NCBI RefSeq assembly: GCF_030849505.1
Contig: NZ_JAUJFI010000034.1
Span: 1 to 41,177 of the forward strand
Reading direction: 5' to 3'
DNA: 41,177 bases
Origin: Azospirillum isscasi
GTDB taxonomy: Bacteria > Pseudomonadota > Alphaproteobacteria > Azospirillales > Azospirillaceae
Positions 8,786-17,943 of this stretch are shown one piece after another. Numbering within the stretch: the stretch's first letter is position 1; each line of letters starts with the position of its first letter. The notes below the pieces were generated by a model. It was not told where the DNA came from, ran no database searches, and was given only the letters and a program-made list of their open reading frames with translations. Made by a program: the position numbers and the translations under genes.

Positions 8786-9320
8786 CCGCCATCACGGCAA
8801 GGCCGGCGTCCGGCGGCGGGGGCTTCTGGCCCTCGCCCTGCTGGGCCCGGCGGTGCTCGCCACGTCGGCCTGCGGTTTCCAGCCCATGTATGGAAACCTT
8901 GGGGCGAACAGCATCGGCGCCGCCGAGCTCCAGCAGGTGGACATCGGGGTCATCAAGAACCGCTATGGCCAGAAGCTGCGCAACCACCTGATCGACCGCT
9001 TCTACGCCGACGGCCGGCCTTCCGCTCCCCGCTACCGGCTGGAGACGACGTTGACCGCGTCGGAGCAGAAGCTGGCGCTGCAGAAGGACGCGACCGCCAC
9101 CCGCGCCCAGCTCGTCGTGAACGCCCCCTACCAGCTCACCGACGCGGCGACGGGCGCGATCCTGTTCCAGGCCAACGCGCGCTCCTTCATCAGCTACAAC
9201 GTCCTCGAACAGCAGTACGGCGCCCTCGCCACGGTCGAGAACGCCTACGACCGCGCGCTGCTGGAAATCGCCAACGAGATCACCACCCGGGTGTCCGCCC
9301 AGCTCGGCCGCAAGCCCTGA
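8772..9320 (+). CDS. lptE: LPS assembly lipoprotein LptE
   Basis: A 182-residue lipoprotein that in this family plugs the LptD barrel and helps insert lipopolysaccharide into the outer leaflet. The N-terminus has arginines, a hydrophobic stretch and a lipobox-like TSAC (Cys34), immediately followed by GFQPMYG, the hallmark of LptE. The rest has the expected strand/helix pattern ([31 protein letters not shown]). The start overlaps the end of leuS by 14 bases and holA follows 50 bases later. The leuS-lptE-holA order is widely conserved and supports the call. Confidence 0.93.
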   Translation: MSSSDRHHGKAGVRRRGLLALALLGPAVLATSACGFQPMYGNLGANSIGAAELQQVDIGVIKNRYGQKLRNHLIDRFYADGRPSAPRYRLETTLTASEQKLALQKDATATRAQLVVNAPYQLTDAATGAILFQANARSFISYNVLEQQYGALATVENAYDRALLEIANEITTRVSAQLGRKP

Positions 9321-9370
9321 TCCGCACAGCATAGCGGGGGCTGCGGTCCCCAGCCACCGACGGTGTCTTC

Positions 9371-10393
9371 GTGAAGCTGCAAGCCCGGGCGATCGACGGC
9401 TTCCTGCGCAGCCCCGATCCCAAGATCCGCGCGGTCCTGCTCTACGGTCCGGACACCGGTCTGGTGCGCGACCGCGCCATGGGGCTGGGCCGCACCGTGG
9501 TCGCCGACCTGTCCGATCCCTTCCGGGTGACGGAGATGCTGGGCCGCGCCGTCGCCGACGACCCGGCGCGTCTGGCCGACGAGGCTGCCGCCCTGTCCTT
9601 CACCGGGGGCCGCCGCCTGATCCGCGTGCGCGAGGCGGAGGACAACGTCACCGCCGCCTTCACCGCCTTCCTGGCCGACATGCCGCCGGGTGACAGCCTG
9701 GTCATCGTGGAAGCGGGCGACCTCGGCAACCGGTCGAAGCTGCGAACCCTGTTCGAAGGGGCGGTCGGTGCCGTCGCCATTCCCTGCTATGTGGAGGAGG
9801 AGGCGGCGCTTGGCCGGGTCATCGCCGACATCCTGCACGGCCATGGCCTGACCGCCGATCCCGACGCCCTGTCCTTCCTCGCCGGCAACCTCGTCGGCGA
9901 CCGCATGGTGGCGCGCGGCGAGATGGAAAAGCTGGCGCTCTACATGGGAACGGAGACCCGCGTCCGGCTGGAAGACGCCCAGGCCTGCGTGGGCGACAGC
10001 GCGGCCCTGTCGCTTGACGAACCGATCTGGGCGGCGGCGGAGGGCGATTTCGCCACGCTCGACCGCTCGCTGGCCCGCCTGTTCGCGGAGGGGATGGCCC
10101 CGGTGGCGATCCTGCGCGCCGCCCAGCGCCATTTCCAGCGCCTGCAGCTGGTGGCCGGGCAGGTGGCGGTGGGCAAGTCGGCGGACGCCGCGGTGGAAGC
10201 GCTGCGCCCGCCGGTGTTCTTCAAGATGAAGCCGCGGCTGACCGGCCAGGCCCGCCGCTGGCCGGCGCCGCTGGTGCGGCAGGCGCTGGAGCGTCTGGTC
10301 GAGGCCGAGGCGGACTGCAAGCGCACCAACATGCCCGACCAGACGCTGTGCGCCCGCGTTCTCTTCCAGCTCGCCTCGCTGGCGCGGCGCTGA
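9371..10393 (+). CDS. holA: DNA polymerase III subunit delta
   Basis: A 340-residue clamp-loader subunit that opens the beta sliding clamp during replication. It has the characteristic N-terminus (MKLQARAIDGFLRSPDPKIRAVLLYGPDTGLVRDRA), an AAA+-like but ATPase-inactive domain (ALSFTGGRRLIRVREAED), the segment GDSLVIVEAGDLGNRSKLRTLFE, and the C-terminal collar (FFKMKPRLTGQARRW, LVEAEADCKRTNMPDQTLCARVLFQLA). The start is GTG at 9371; no better ATG is near. It closes the leuS-lptE-holA run and is convergent with the phytase-like gene, 10 bases away, without a visible terminator. Confidence 0.95.
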   Translation: MKLQARAIDGFLRSPDPKIRAVLLYGPDTGLVRDRAMGLGRTVVADLSDPFRVTEMLGRAVADDPARLADEAAALSFTGGRRLIRVREAEDNVTAAFTAFLADMPPGDSLVIVEAGDLGNRSKLRTLFEGAVGAVAIPCYVEEEAALGRVIADILHGHGLTADPDALSFLAGNLVGDRMVARGEMEKLALYMGTETRVRLEDAQACVGDSAALSLDEPIWAAAEGDFATLDRSLARLFAEGMAPVAILRAAQRHFQRLQLVAGQVAVGKSADAAVEALRPPVFFKMKPRLTGQARRWPAPLVRQALERLVEAEADCKRTNMPDQTLCARVLFQLASLARR

Positions 10394-10403
10394 CCTTTTC
10401 TCC

Positions 10404-11768
10404 TTACTTCGCCGACAGGAACTGCGGCACGCGCAGCAGGATCAGCTCGTTGTGGTCCTGTTTGCCCAGTTCGCGGCCCGACGAGTAGGGGAGGTTGTTG
10501 TCGTTGCCGACGACGATGTGCTCGGCGTCCACCACGTCCACATTCTCGATGGTGACGAAGGGAAAGGTGAACGTGCCCTTGTCGCCGCCGATGCGGGCGA
10601 CGCCCTTCGGGTCGTCGATGTCCATCAGGTCGATGTACCCGACCTTCTTCACGAAGCCTTCCGCGTCGGCCTGGGCGAAGTCGATCTTGTAGACGCGCTT
10701 GAACCGGGCCGGGATGTTGAAGCAGTCCGGGGTGGGCTGGCCGGTGCAGCCCTTGGCCGGGTTGCCCTCGCCGTTGTCGCGCTCGATGATCAGGCCGCTG
10801 GTGGCGTCGATCATGTTGAAGTCGCCGATGTTGTTGCCGTTCGCCTCAAGAAGGTACTTGAAGCTGCGGCCCGTGAACGCGCCCTTGGCGACGTCGAACT
10901 CGGCGATGCGCAGATACTCGCGCCCGTCTTTGGTTTCCCAGGCACCCCCCGTCCAGAGCGGTCCTTCGAACAACGGGTAGAGGAACTTGCCGTCCTTCGA
11001 CGCGGCCATCCCCTCGAAGCCGCGCGACCGGCGCACCTCGAAGCCGACCGCGCCGGGCACCGCCGGGGTGGACAGCGCGTAATGGTCGGGGGAGCGCACC
11101 GGCTTGCCGTCCACCGTACTCTCGTGCATCGCCAGCACCTTGCCGGTCCGATCGGTGACCAGGATGTAGGGGCCGAACTCGTCGCCGAAATACATCCGGT
11201 CGCCGACGATCTGCAGGCTTTCCACATCGAAGTCGGCGCCGGTCAGGTAGCGTTCCCTGGTCGCCTCGGTGACGATGGGGAAGGGCACCTTGCGGTCGGG
11301 ATCGCGCAGGAACAGCGTTTCGGACACCGCGGCCTTGCCGGTCTTCCAGTCGATGGCCAGCCTGTGCACCGTCAGCATGGCGTCGGCGGAGTTGCCCTTG
11401 CTGCCGAAACCGTTGTCGGTCAGCACCATGAAGGTCCCGTCGCCCAGCGCCTTGATCCCGGAGAAGCCCTGGACCGGTTGGCCGTCGAAGGGCAGCGCCA
11501 TGCCGGTGCCGCGCGGCGCGCCGGACGCCGACAGGAAGGAGGTGCCGTCGAGGCTGCGGGGCTGGTCAACGCGCTTGCGGTCGGCGGCGGTGAACTTGCC
11601 GGAGGTGCGGAACAGGTCCGGCGCGTCCGCCGGCGGCGCGATGAAGGTCGCGGCGTCGATGATCCCGTGCCCGGCCAGCTCCGCCGGGAATTTCTGGTCC
11701 GCGAGAGCCGGACCGGCCAGCAGGGCCGCGGTCAGTCCGGCCAGGCACAGGCCGTGAATGGGCTTCAT
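10404..11768 (-). CDS. Secreted esterase-like activity of phytase family protein
   Basis: A 454-residue exported protein (signal peptide ending in GPALA|DQKF) matching the family named esterase-like activity of phytase. These beta-propeller-like proteins are predicted phosphoesterases; the true substrate is unknown. Visible blocks are LPFDGQPVQGFSGIKALGDGTFMVLTDNGFG, FDVESLQIVGDRMYFGDEFGPYIL, GFEGMAASKDGKFLYPLFEG and NDNNLPYSSGRELGKQDHNELILLRV. The Asp/Glu-rich loops could bind metal. Start 11768 has a strong GGGGAG ribosome site. A PhoB-box-like element (11848-11865) lies about 80 bases upstream in the gene's own orientation, suggesting induction by phosphate limitation and agreeing with a phosphate-scavenging role. 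Confidence 0.9.
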   Translation of the reverse strand: MKPIHGLCLAGLTAALLAGPALADQKFPAELAGHGIIDAATFIAPPADAPDLFRTSGKFTAADRKRVDQPRSLDGTSFLSASGAPRGTGMALPFDGQPVQGFSGIKALGDGTFMVLTDNGFGSKGNSADAMLTVHRLAIDWKTGKAAVSETLFLRDPDRKVPFPIVTEATRERYLTGADFDVESLQIVGDRMYFGDEFGPYILVTDRTGKVLAMHESTVDGKPVRSPDHYALSTPAVPGAVGFEVRRSRGFEGMAASKDGKFLYPLFEGPLWTGGAWETKDGREYLRIAEFDVAKGAFTGRSFKYLLEANGNNIGDFNMIDATSGLIIERDNGEGNPAKGCTGQPTPDCFNIPARFKRVYKIDFAQADAEGFVKKVGYIDLMDIDDPKGVARIGGDKGTFTFPFVTIENVDVVDAEHIVVGNDNNLPYSSGRELGKQDHNELILLRVPQFLSAK

Positions 11769-11847
11769 GAGTCTCCCCCTCTGTGTCGGCTCCGGCCACG
11801 CCGATGCGGCCGGACGACCCTGTTTAGGGGGAGTTCATGGTGGTGCC

Positions 11848-11865
11848 GTTACACTAAAGTGACAG
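11848..11865 (-). promoter_or_regulatory. Candidate PHO box (PhoB site)
   Basis: On the minus strand the sequence is CTGTCACTTTAGTGTAAC: two 7-bp half sites (CTGTCAC, GTGTAAC) separated by four A/T-rich bases, giving the 11-bp pitch of a PhoB box (consensus CTGTCAT-N4-CTGTCAT). It points toward the phytase-like gene and sits in the short gap after parB. No clear -10 is recognised downstream. Confidence 0.6.
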
Positions 11866-11882
11866 TTTGGTTCCGCGACAGC

Positions 11883-12800
11883 CTATTCACCACCAAGGCG
11901 CCGCAGCACGTCGTCGAGCTGATCCAGCGTCTGATAATGGATGGTGATGGACCCCCCCTTGCCCTGGGGCGTGATGGCGACCTTCAACCCGATGCGGGCG
12001 GAGATCTCCTCCTCCAGGTTCACCAGATCGACGTCCTTCAGTGTCGGATCGGTGGCGCCGCCGCCGCGTCCGCCCGCCGCCTTTTTCGGCTTGGTCGGGG
12101 CACCGCCGCGCATCAGGTCTTCGGTCTGGCGGACGTTCAACCCCCGCTTGACCACCTCGCGCGCCACCGACACCGGATCGGAGGAGGTGAGCAGAGCGCG
12201 GGCGTGGCCGGCGCTGAGCGCCCCGTCCTGCACCATGCCCTTGACCGGGTCGGGCAGGGCGAGCAGGCGCATCATGTTGGCGACGTGGCTGCGGCTCTTG
12301 CCGACCGAGCGCGCCAGATCCTCCTGCGTGTGCTCGAACTCTTCCATCAGGCGCTTGTAGCCTTCCGCCTCTTCGAGCGGCGTCAGGTCCTGGCGCTGAA
12401 TGTTCTCGATCAGCGCGATTTCCAGCGCTTCGCGGTCCGACAGCTCGCGGATGACGACCGGCACCTCGTGCAGGCCGGCAATCTGCGCGGCCCGCCAGCG
12501 GCGCTCGCCGGCGATCAGCTCGTAGGAGTTCGTCGTCTCGGAATCCCGGCGGACGAGCAGGGGCTGGAGGATGCCCTTGTCGCGGATCGATTCGACCAGC
12601 CCTTGAAGCGCCTCGTCGTCGAAGGTCCGCCGCGGCTGGTACTTGCCGGGATGGATGAACTCGATGGGCACCTGCTTGGACTGGCGCACCTTGTCCAGGG
12701 CGGAATAATCCTCCGCCGCCTCGCCGAACAGGGCGGACAGGCCGCGGCCCAGGCTGGCGCGGCGGGCACCGCCGTCCGAACGTTTGGTATCCTCCATCAT
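11883..12800 (-). CDS. parB: Chromosome-partitioning protein ParB
   Basis: A 305-residue CTP-dependent clamp that loads at parS and spreads to organise the origin region. In order: an N-terminal basic ParA-stimulating peptide (RRASLGRGLSALFGE, 13-27), the CTP-binding N domain with GERRWR at 98-103 and ENIQRQDLTPLEEA, the helix-turn-helix (TQEDLARSVGKSRSHVANMMRLL, 158-180) that reads parS, a Gly/Lys-rich linker and a C-terminal dimerisation domain. The start overlaps the parA stop (ATGA), so the two are translationally coupled. Three parS sites occur at 14.2, 16.2 and 23.6 kb. Confidence 0.97.
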   Translation of the reverse strand: MMEDTKRSDGGARRASLGRGLSALFGEAAEDYSALDKVRQSKQVPIEFIHPGKYQPRRTFDDEALQGLVESIRDKGILQPLLVRRDSETTNSYELIAGERRWRAAQIAGLHEVPVVIRELSDREALEIALIENIQRQDLTPLEEAEGYKRLMEEFEHTQEDLARSVGKSRSHVANMMRLLALPDPVKGMVQDGALSAGHARALLTSSDPVSVAREVVKRGLNVRQTEDLMRGGAPTKPKKAAGGRGGGATDPTLKDVDLVNLEEEISARIGLKVAITPQGKGGSITIHYQTLDQLDDVLRRLGGE

Positions 12801-13591
12801 GCGCTCAGCCTCTTCTCACGGCGCAGCACTTCGCCGGCCAGATGGATGTATGCCTGCGACCCGGGGCAGCGCATGTCGTAGATCAGCACCGGTTTGCCGT
12901 GGGACGGCGCCTCCGACACCTTCACGTTCCGCGGGATGACGGTGTCATAGACCTTCTCCCCGAAGAAACCGCGGACATCGGCGGCCACCATGTCGGACAG
13001 GTTGTTGCGCTTGTCGAACATCGTCAGCACGACGCCGTGGATGTCGAGGTCGGGGTTGAAGGCGCGCTTCACCCGCTCGATGGTGCGCACGAGATGGCTG
13101 AGACCCTCCAGCGCGTAGAACTCGCACTGCAACGGCACCATCACGGCGTGGGAGGCGACCAGCGCGTTCAGCGTCAGCAGGCCGAGCGCCGGCGGGCAGT
13201 CGATCAGGACGTAGTCGTATTCCAGCGCGCTTTTGTCCACCGCCTCGCGCAGCCGGAACTCGCGCCGGTCGGAGGTGACGAGTTCGACCTCCGCGCCCGA
13301 CAGATCGACGGAGGAGGTGATGATCGACAGGTTCGGCACCGTCGACACCGTTGCGGCGTCCTCCAGCGGCATGCCGTCGAACAGCACGTCGTAGATGCCG
13401 ACGCGCCGGTCGGCACGCGGGATGCCGAGGCCGGTTGAGGCGTTGCCCTGGGGATCGAGGTCGATCACCAGAACGCGCTTGCCGATGGCGGCCAGGGCGG
13501 TTGCCAGATTGATGGTGGTCGTGGTCTTGCCCACGCCGCCTTTCTGATTGGCAATCGCGATGACGCGGGCGGAAGGGGGAGCGGAGGGCAT
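12797..13591 (-). CDS. parA: Chromosome-partitioning ATPase ParA
   Basis: A 264-residue Walker-type ATPase that moves ParB-parS complexes to position newly copied origins. The deviant Walker A motif KGGVGKTTT lies at 17-25, the Walker A' block VLIDLDPQGNAS soon after, and the Walker B block VLIDCPPALGLL mid-protein. The start at 13591 is preferred: AGAGG lies five bases upstream and the protein then begins MPSAPPSARVIAIANQKGG. Frames open further upstream (ATG at 13627) lack a ribosome site and would add a non-conserved extension. It follows rsmG by 49 bases in the usual rsmG-parA-parB order. Confidence 0.97.
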   Translation of the reverse strand: MPSAPPSARVIAIANQKGGVGKTTTTINLATALAAIGKRVLVIDLDPQGNASTGLGIPRADRRVGIYDVLFDGMPLEDAATVSTVPNLSIITSSVDLSGAEVELVTSDRREFRLREAVDKSALEYDYVLIDCPPALGLLTLNALVASHAVMVPLQCEFYALEGLSHLVRTIERVKRAFNPDLDIHGVVLTMFDKRNNLSDMVAADVRGFFGEKVYDTVIPRNVKVSEAPSHGKPVLIYDMRCPGSQAYIHLAGEVLRREKRLSA

Positions 13592-13640
13592 GGCAGCCTC
13601 TCGGGAAGCCTCGGAGCGGGAATGCATCAAGGTCGCGGTC

Positions 13641-14255
13641 TTAGACACGGGCGATACCACTCACACGCAGGATGGTTCCGGTGGGGTCGGTGCGGCTGTC
13701 GAAGCGCTCGGTCCGCATCTTCCAACATTTGGTGGTATCGGTCAATTCTTCCGCCACATTTTGACCTTTGGGGAAGAGCGCCGCACCACGTTCTTGGATG
13801 AAGGGATAGGCCCAGCCCAGCAGATCGTTCAGGGGCGCCAGGGCACGGGCGGTCACCACATCAGCGGCGATGGGGGCCACCGCCTCGATCCGCTTGTTGT
13901 GCACCGTGACCTGCGTCCCGGCGGCGCGGGCGGCCTCGCGCAGGAAGGCGCATTTGCGGGAGTCGCTCTCCACCAAATGCACCTCCGGCACGCCCATGAT
14001 GGCGAGGACGAGGCCGGGGAAGCCGGCGCCGCTGCCCAGATCGACCAGCACCCGCGCGCCTTCCGGCAGGAGCGGGTGAAGCTGCGCCGAATCGAGGAAG
14101 TGCCGGCGCCAAGCGTCGGGCAGGGTGGAGGGGCCGACCAGATTGATTTTCGGCTGCCACTTGCGCAGCGTGGCCTCATAGGCGGCGAGGCGGTCCAGCG
14201 TTTCACGTGAAACACCGGTTTCCGCCTGGAAGGCCGCGGCATCGAACAGGCTCAT
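13641..14255 (-). CDS. rsmG: 16S rRNA (guanine-N7) methyltransferase RsmG
   Basis: A 204-residue methyltransferase that methylates G527 (E. coli numbering) of 16S rRNA using S-adenosylmethionine. The SAM-binding motif is VLVDLGSGAGFPGLVLA, preceded by the family block KWQPKINLVGPSTLPDAWRRHFLDSAQL and followed by VHLVESDSRKCAFLRE and VVTARALAPL. The ATG shares one base with the mnmG stop (TGATG), so translation is coupled. A parS site is embedded near the 5' end and is read as VSRET (residues about 15-19), so the N-terminus is constrained by DNA as well as protein function. Confidence 0.96.
   Translation of the reverse strand: MSLFDAAAFQAETGVSRETLDRLAAYEATLRKWQPKINLVGPSTLPDAWRRHFLDSAQLHPLLPEGARVLVDLGSGAGFPGLVLAIMGVPEVHLVESDSRKCAFLREAARAAGTQVTVHNKRIEAVAPIAADVVTARALAPLNDLLGWAYPFIQERGAALFPKGQNVAEELTDTTKCWKMRTERFDSRTDPTGTILRVSGIARV
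14199..14214. promoter_or_regulatory. parS centromere site (inside rsmG)
   Basis: CGTTTCACGTGAAACA matches the consensus TGTTTCACGTGAAACA at 15 of 16 positions, with a perfect 14-bp palindromic core at 14200-14213. It lies about 0.6 kb upstream of parA, within the rsmG coding region. Confidence 0.93.
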
Positions 14256-16123
14256 CAGACGGCCACCTTCACGTCGCGCCGTTTCACATGGCGGAGCAGG
14301 GCGACCAGCGCCGCCGGGGTCATGCCGGGAATGCGGGCGGCGGCGCCCAGGGTCGCCGGGCGGGCCTGCCGCAGCTTCTGGCGGATTTCCGCCGACAGGC
14401 TGCCGATGGCGTCGGGGTCGAGATCGTCGGGAAGCTCCAGCGCCTCGTCCTTGCGGAAGGCGCGGATGTCGGCCTCCTGCCGGTCGAGGTAGCCGGCATA
14501 CTTACCGTCGATCTCCAACTGCTCGGCGACGTCCGCCGGGATCGCCGACAGCTCCGGCCACAGCCGGGCGAGGGCCGCGAGGTCGAGGTCCGGATAGCGC
14601 AGCAGGTCGGCGGCGGAGCGGCGCACGCCGTCCTGATTGACCGCGATGCCCTGCCGCTGAAGCTCCGCCGGGGTGGCTTGCAGGGCACGCACCAGGGTCC
14701 GGCCGACGGTCAGCGCCTCCGCCTTCGCCGTGAAGGCGTCACGCCGCGCCGACCCGACGCAGCCGATGGCAAGACCCTTGGGAGTCAGGCGCTGGTCCGC
14801 GTTGTCCGCCCGCAGGATCAGCCGATACTCGGCGCGCGAGGTGAACATCCGGTAGGGCTCGTTGGTGCCGCGCGTGATCAGGTCATCGACCAGCACCCCG
14901 ATGTAGGCGTCCGCGCGATCGAGCACGAAGCCCTCCGCCGAGCCGCCGGCCACCAGAGCGGCATTGATGCCGGCCATCAGGCCCTGCGCCGCCGCTTCTT
15001 CGTATCCGGTGGTGCCGTTGATCTGGCCGGCGAAGAACAGGCCGGACACCCGGCGGGTTTCCAGGGTCGGCTTCAGCTCCCGCGGGTCCACGAAATCATA
15101 TTCGATGGCATAGCCGGGACGGATCATCACCGCCCGCTCCAGCCCCGGCATCGTCTTCAGGAAGCCGAGCTGGACATCACGGGGCAGGGAGGTGGAGATG
15201 CCGTTCGGATAGACCGTGGCGTCGTCCAGCCCCTCCGGCTCCAGGAAGATCTGGTGACGCTCCTTGTCGGCGAAGCGGACCACCTTGTCCTCGATGGACG
15301 GGCAATAGCGCGGACCGGTGCTTTGGATCTGGCCGGAATACATCGGCGCGCGGTGGAGGTTGCCGCGGATCAGCGCGTGCATCTCCGGCGTCGTCCAGGT
15401 GATCGCGCAGTCGATCTGCGGCGTCTCGATCCGGTCCGTCAGATAGGAAAAGGGCGGGGGCGGGGTGTCGCCGGGCTGCTTCTCCAGCGCGTCCCAGTCG
15501 ATGGTCTTGCCATCCAACCGCGGCGGTGTGCCGGTCTTCAGGCGACCCAGCGGGAAGCCCAGCCGCGCCAGCGTGTCGGACAGGCCGATGGACGGCGCTT
15601 CCCCGACCCGGCCCGCCGGGGTGGTTTCCTCGCCGATGTGGATCAGCCCGCGCAGGAAGGTGCCGGTGGTCAGCACCACGGTGCCCGCGGCGATGGCTTC
15701 GCCGGAGCCGGTCACCACGCCCGTCACGCGCCCATCGTCGCCGATGGTCAGATCCTCGGCGCCGCCGGCTTCGATGGACAGGTTCGGCTGTTCCGCCAGG
15801 ATCGTCTGCACCGCCTGCCGGTAGAGCTTGCGGTCGGCCTGGGCGCGCGGGCCGCGGACGGCGGGACCTTTGCTGCGGTTCAGGATGCGGAACTGGATGC
15901 CGCCACGGTCGATGGCGCGCGCCATGACACCGTCCAGCGCGTCGATCTCGCGCACCAGATGCCCTTTCGCCAACCCGCCGATGGCCGGGTTGCAGGACAT
16001 CTCACCGATGGTGTCCAGCCTGTGTGTGAGGAGCAGGGTGCGCGCCCCCATGCGCGCCGCGGCGGCGGCAGCCTCGCAACCGGCGTGGCCTCCGCCGACA
16101 ACAATGACGTCGAACGTTCGCAT
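14255..16123 (-). CDS. mnmG: tRNA uridine-5-carboxymethylaminomethyl modification enzyme, FAD subunit
   Basis: A full-length (622-residue) MnmG/GidA. With MnmE it installs the carboxymethylaminomethyl group on the wobble uridine of several tRNAs. The FAD-binding motif [14 protein letters not shown] has its glycines at 10-15. Further family blocks are [69 protein letters not shown]-like [35 protein letters not shown] and [17 protein letters not shown]. The two cysteines expected near 50 and 275-280 are present. The start at 16123 gives the standard N-terminus. The 109 bases separating it from mnmE hold a perfect parS. Confidence 0.98.
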   Translation of the reverse strand: MRTFDVIVVGGGHAGCEAAAAAARMGARTLLLTHRLDTIGEMSCNPAIGGLAKGHLVREIDALDGVMARAIDRGGIQFRILNRSKGPAVRGPRAQADRKLYRQAVQTILAEQPNLSIEAGGAEDLTIGDDGRVTGVVTGSGEAIAAGTVVLTTGTFLRGLIHIGEETTPAGRVGEAPSIGLSDTLARLGFPLGRLKTGTPPRLDGKTIDWDALEKQPGDTPPPPFSYLTDRIETPQIDCAITWTTPEMHALIRGNLHRAPMYSGQIQSTGPRYCPSIEDKVVRFADKERHQIFLEPEGLDDATVYPNGISTSLPRDVQLGFLKTMPGLERAVMIRPGYAIEYDFVDPRELKPTLETRRVSGLFFAGQINGTTGYEEAAAQGLMAGINAALVAGGSAEGFVLDRADAYIGVLVDDLITRGTNEPYRMFTSRAEYRLILRADNADQRLTPKGLAIGCVGSARRDAFTAKAEALTVGRTLVRALQATPAELQRQGIAVNQDGVRRSAADLLRYPDLDLAALARLWPELSAIPADVAEQLEIDGKYAGYLDRQEADIRAFRKDEALELPDDLDPDAIGSLSAEIRQKLRQARPATLGAAARIPGMTPAALVALLRHVKRRDVKVAV

Positions 16124-16180
16124 GGCCGGACCATAGCCGAGTCAGCGCCGGACGCCAAGCGCTGCGACGCCGCAAAGCTC

Positions 16181-16196
16181 TGTTTCACGTGAAACA
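16181..16196. promoter_or_regulatory. parS centromere site (mnmE-mnmG gap)
   Basis: TGTTTCACGTGAAACA is a perfect 16-bp match to the bacterial parS consensus. It is the only one of the three full sites that is intergenic, 58 bases upstream of the mnmG start and about 9.6 kb from the putative oriC. Confidence 0.97.
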
Positions 16197-16232
16197 CGGG
16201 CTCCACGGCGCGTTTGTCACGCCGCCGCCAGC

Positions 16233-17564
16233 TCACTTGCCGATGCAGAAATCCCGGAAGATCACATCCAGCAGGTCTTCCACATCGACCCGCCCGGTGA
16301 TGCGGCCAAGGGCACGGCTCGCCAACCGCACATCCTCGGCCATCAACTCCGGCAACGGAGCGGTCAGGGCACGGCGCAGGGCGTCGCGGCATTCCTCCAG
16401 GGCGGAGCGGTGACGGGCGCGGGTCAGGGCAGGAGCGCCGCTGCCGGCCAGCCGGTCGGCGCTAAACGCCGTCAAACGCCGCTCCAGCGCGGGAAGGCCG
16501 CTGCCGGTCCGGGCGGAGACGGCGACTGCTTCCCATTCTCCAACCTTCGCAACCGCAGCATCGGCAAGGTCCGTCTTGTTCAGGACGACCACCGTGTCCT
16601 TGTCGACCAGGGCGACCGTGGCCGGGTCGAGCACGGGCAGAGCAGTGGCGTCGAACACCGCAACCTTCACATCGGCACGGGCGGCGCGATCGAGGGCGCG
16701 GCGGATGCCTTCCTCCTCAACCTCGTCCGCGGCGGCCTCGCGCAGGCCGGCGGTGTCGGCCAGAACCACCGGGTAACCGCCGAGGTCCAGATGCACCTCG
16801 ATCACGTCTCGGGTGGTGCCGGCGCGGGCCGAGACGATGGCGGCCTCCCGCCGGGCCAGGGCGTTCAACAGGCTCGACTTGCCGGCGTTGGGCGCACCGA
16901 CAATGGCGATGTGCAGACCCTCGCGCAGCCGCTCTCCCCGGCCCCGGTCGTCCAGATGGGCGTCGATCTCGGTGGCCAGGGCAGACAGCACAGGGCGGGC
17001 GGCGTCCGACACGCCGGAGGGCAGATCCTCGTCGGGGAAGTCGATGTCGGCTTCGATGTGGGCCAGCGACCGGGTCAGCCGCTCCCGCCAGCCGTCGTAG
17101 AGCTGGCCGAGCGCGCCTTCCATCTGGCGCAGGGCCTGACGGCGCTGGGCGGAGGTTTCCGCGTCCACGAGGTCGGCCACCGCCTCGGCCTCGGTCAGGT
17201 CGAGCTTGCCGTTCTCGAAGGCGCGGCGGGTGAACTCGCCGGGTTCGGCCACGCGCAGGCCGGGCAGGGCGGACAGGGCCTCGACCACGCCGGCCACCAC
17301 GGCGCGCCCGCCATGAAGGTGCAGCTCCACCACGTCCTCTCCGGTGAAGCTGCGGGGGGCGGTGAAGCGCAGGACCAGGGCGTCGTCCAGCGCCTCCCCG
17401 GACGTGGGATCGCGCAGCCGGACGAGCTTGGCCATGCGGGGAGCGGGCAGGGCTTTGCCGGTCAGTGCCACCAGGGCATCGCCGGAGGCTGGCCCCGAAA
17501 CGCGAACCACCGCCACACCGGCGCGGCCGGGGGCGGTGGCGAGAGCGAAGATGGTCGGGATCAT
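16233..17564 (-). CDS. mnmE: tRNA modification GTPase MnmE
   Basis: A 443-residue GTPase and partner of MnmG in wobble-uridine modification. It has the N-terminal formyl-THF-binding domain (IFALATAPGRAGVAVVRVSGP, EFTRRAFENGKLDLTEAEAV), a helical domain, an inserted G domain with G1 GAPNAGKSS at 223-231, G2/G3 AGTTRD and DTAGLRE (270-276), G4 NKTD, and the invariant C-terminal CIGK whose cysteine is essential. The start at 17564 gives the standard N-terminus. It is 19 bases downstream of the [2Fe-2S] protein gene, so it may be transcribed with it. Confidence 0.98.
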   Translation of the reverse strand: MIPTIFALATAPGRAGVAVVRVSGPASGDALVALTGKALPAPRMAKLVRLRDPTSGEALDDALVLRFTAPRSFTGEDVVELHLHGGRAVVAGVVEALSALPGLRVAEPGEFTRRAFENGKLDLTEAEAVADLVDAETSAQRRQALRQMEGALGQLYDGWRERLTRSLAHIEADIDFPDEDLPSGVSDAARPVLSALATEIDAHLDDRGRGERLREGLHIAIVGAPNAGKSSLLNALARREAAIVSARAGTTRDVIEVHLDLGGYPVVLADTAGLREAAADEVEEEGIRRALDRAARADVKVAVFDATALPVLDPATVALVDKDTVVVLNKTDLADAAVAKVGEWEAVAVSARTGSGLPALERRLTAFSADRLAGSGAPALTRARHRSALEECRDALRRALTAPLPELMAEDVRLASRALGRITGRVDVEDLLDVIFRDFCIGK

Positions 17565-17583
17565 CGTGCCGGGTCCGGAACGA

Positions 17584-17943
17584 TCAAACGACCTGTTCCG
17601 GCAGCAATTCCTTTTGTTCCGGTGTCAGCATGAGCCGCTCCACACGGCCTCCGCCAATCAGATGGGTCTCCAGGATGGCGTCCACGTCGGCGGGAGAGTT
17701 GTAGGTGTACCAGACGCCTTCCGGGTAGACGACCAGCACCGGCCCCAGCTCGCAGCGGTCCAGGCAGCCGGCGGCGTTGACCCGCACCCGGCCATCCAGC
17801 CCCAGTTCGCGGGCGCGGGCCTTCATATAGTCGCGGAGCTTTTCGGAACCCCGGGCGGCGCAGGAGCCCCGCTTGTGTCCGTCGGGGCGGCGGTTGGTGC
17901 AGGAGAAAACATGGGCTTCGAAGTAAGGCTTCGGATCGGTCAC
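17584..17943 (-). CDS. Thioredoxin-like [2Fe-2S] ferredoxin
   Basis: A 119-residue protein of the (2Fe-2S) ferredoxin family with thioredoxin fold. Four cysteines at 15, 28, 60 and 64 give the pattern C-x12-C-x31-C-x3-C (FSCTNRRPDG... and NAAGCLDRCELGP), which in the family ligates one [2Fe-2S] cluster. The block VLVVYPEGVWYTYNSPADVDAILETHLIGGG is typical. The start is GTG at 17943, overlapping the stop of the DUF6489 gene (GTGA) with a AGGATGG ribosome site upstream; a long upstream open frame is antisense to another gene and rejected. It probably acts as an electron carrier; the partner is unknown. Confidence 0.9.
   Translation of the reverse strand: MTDPKPYFEAHVFSCTNRRPDGHKRGSCAARGSEKLRDYMKARARELGLDGRVRVNAAGCLDRCELGPVLVVYPEGVWYTYNSPADVDAILETHLIGGGRVERLMLTPEQKELLPEQVV

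Noticed and set aside
11769-11847. A terminator for parB before the phytase-like gene.
   Set aside because: No stem of useful length with a U-tract is present; parB may end through Rho or run on.
10452-12881. A long plus-strand open frame spanning the phytase-like gene and parB.
   Set aside because: It crosses two real minus-strand genes and their intergenic region, which no genuine gene would do here.
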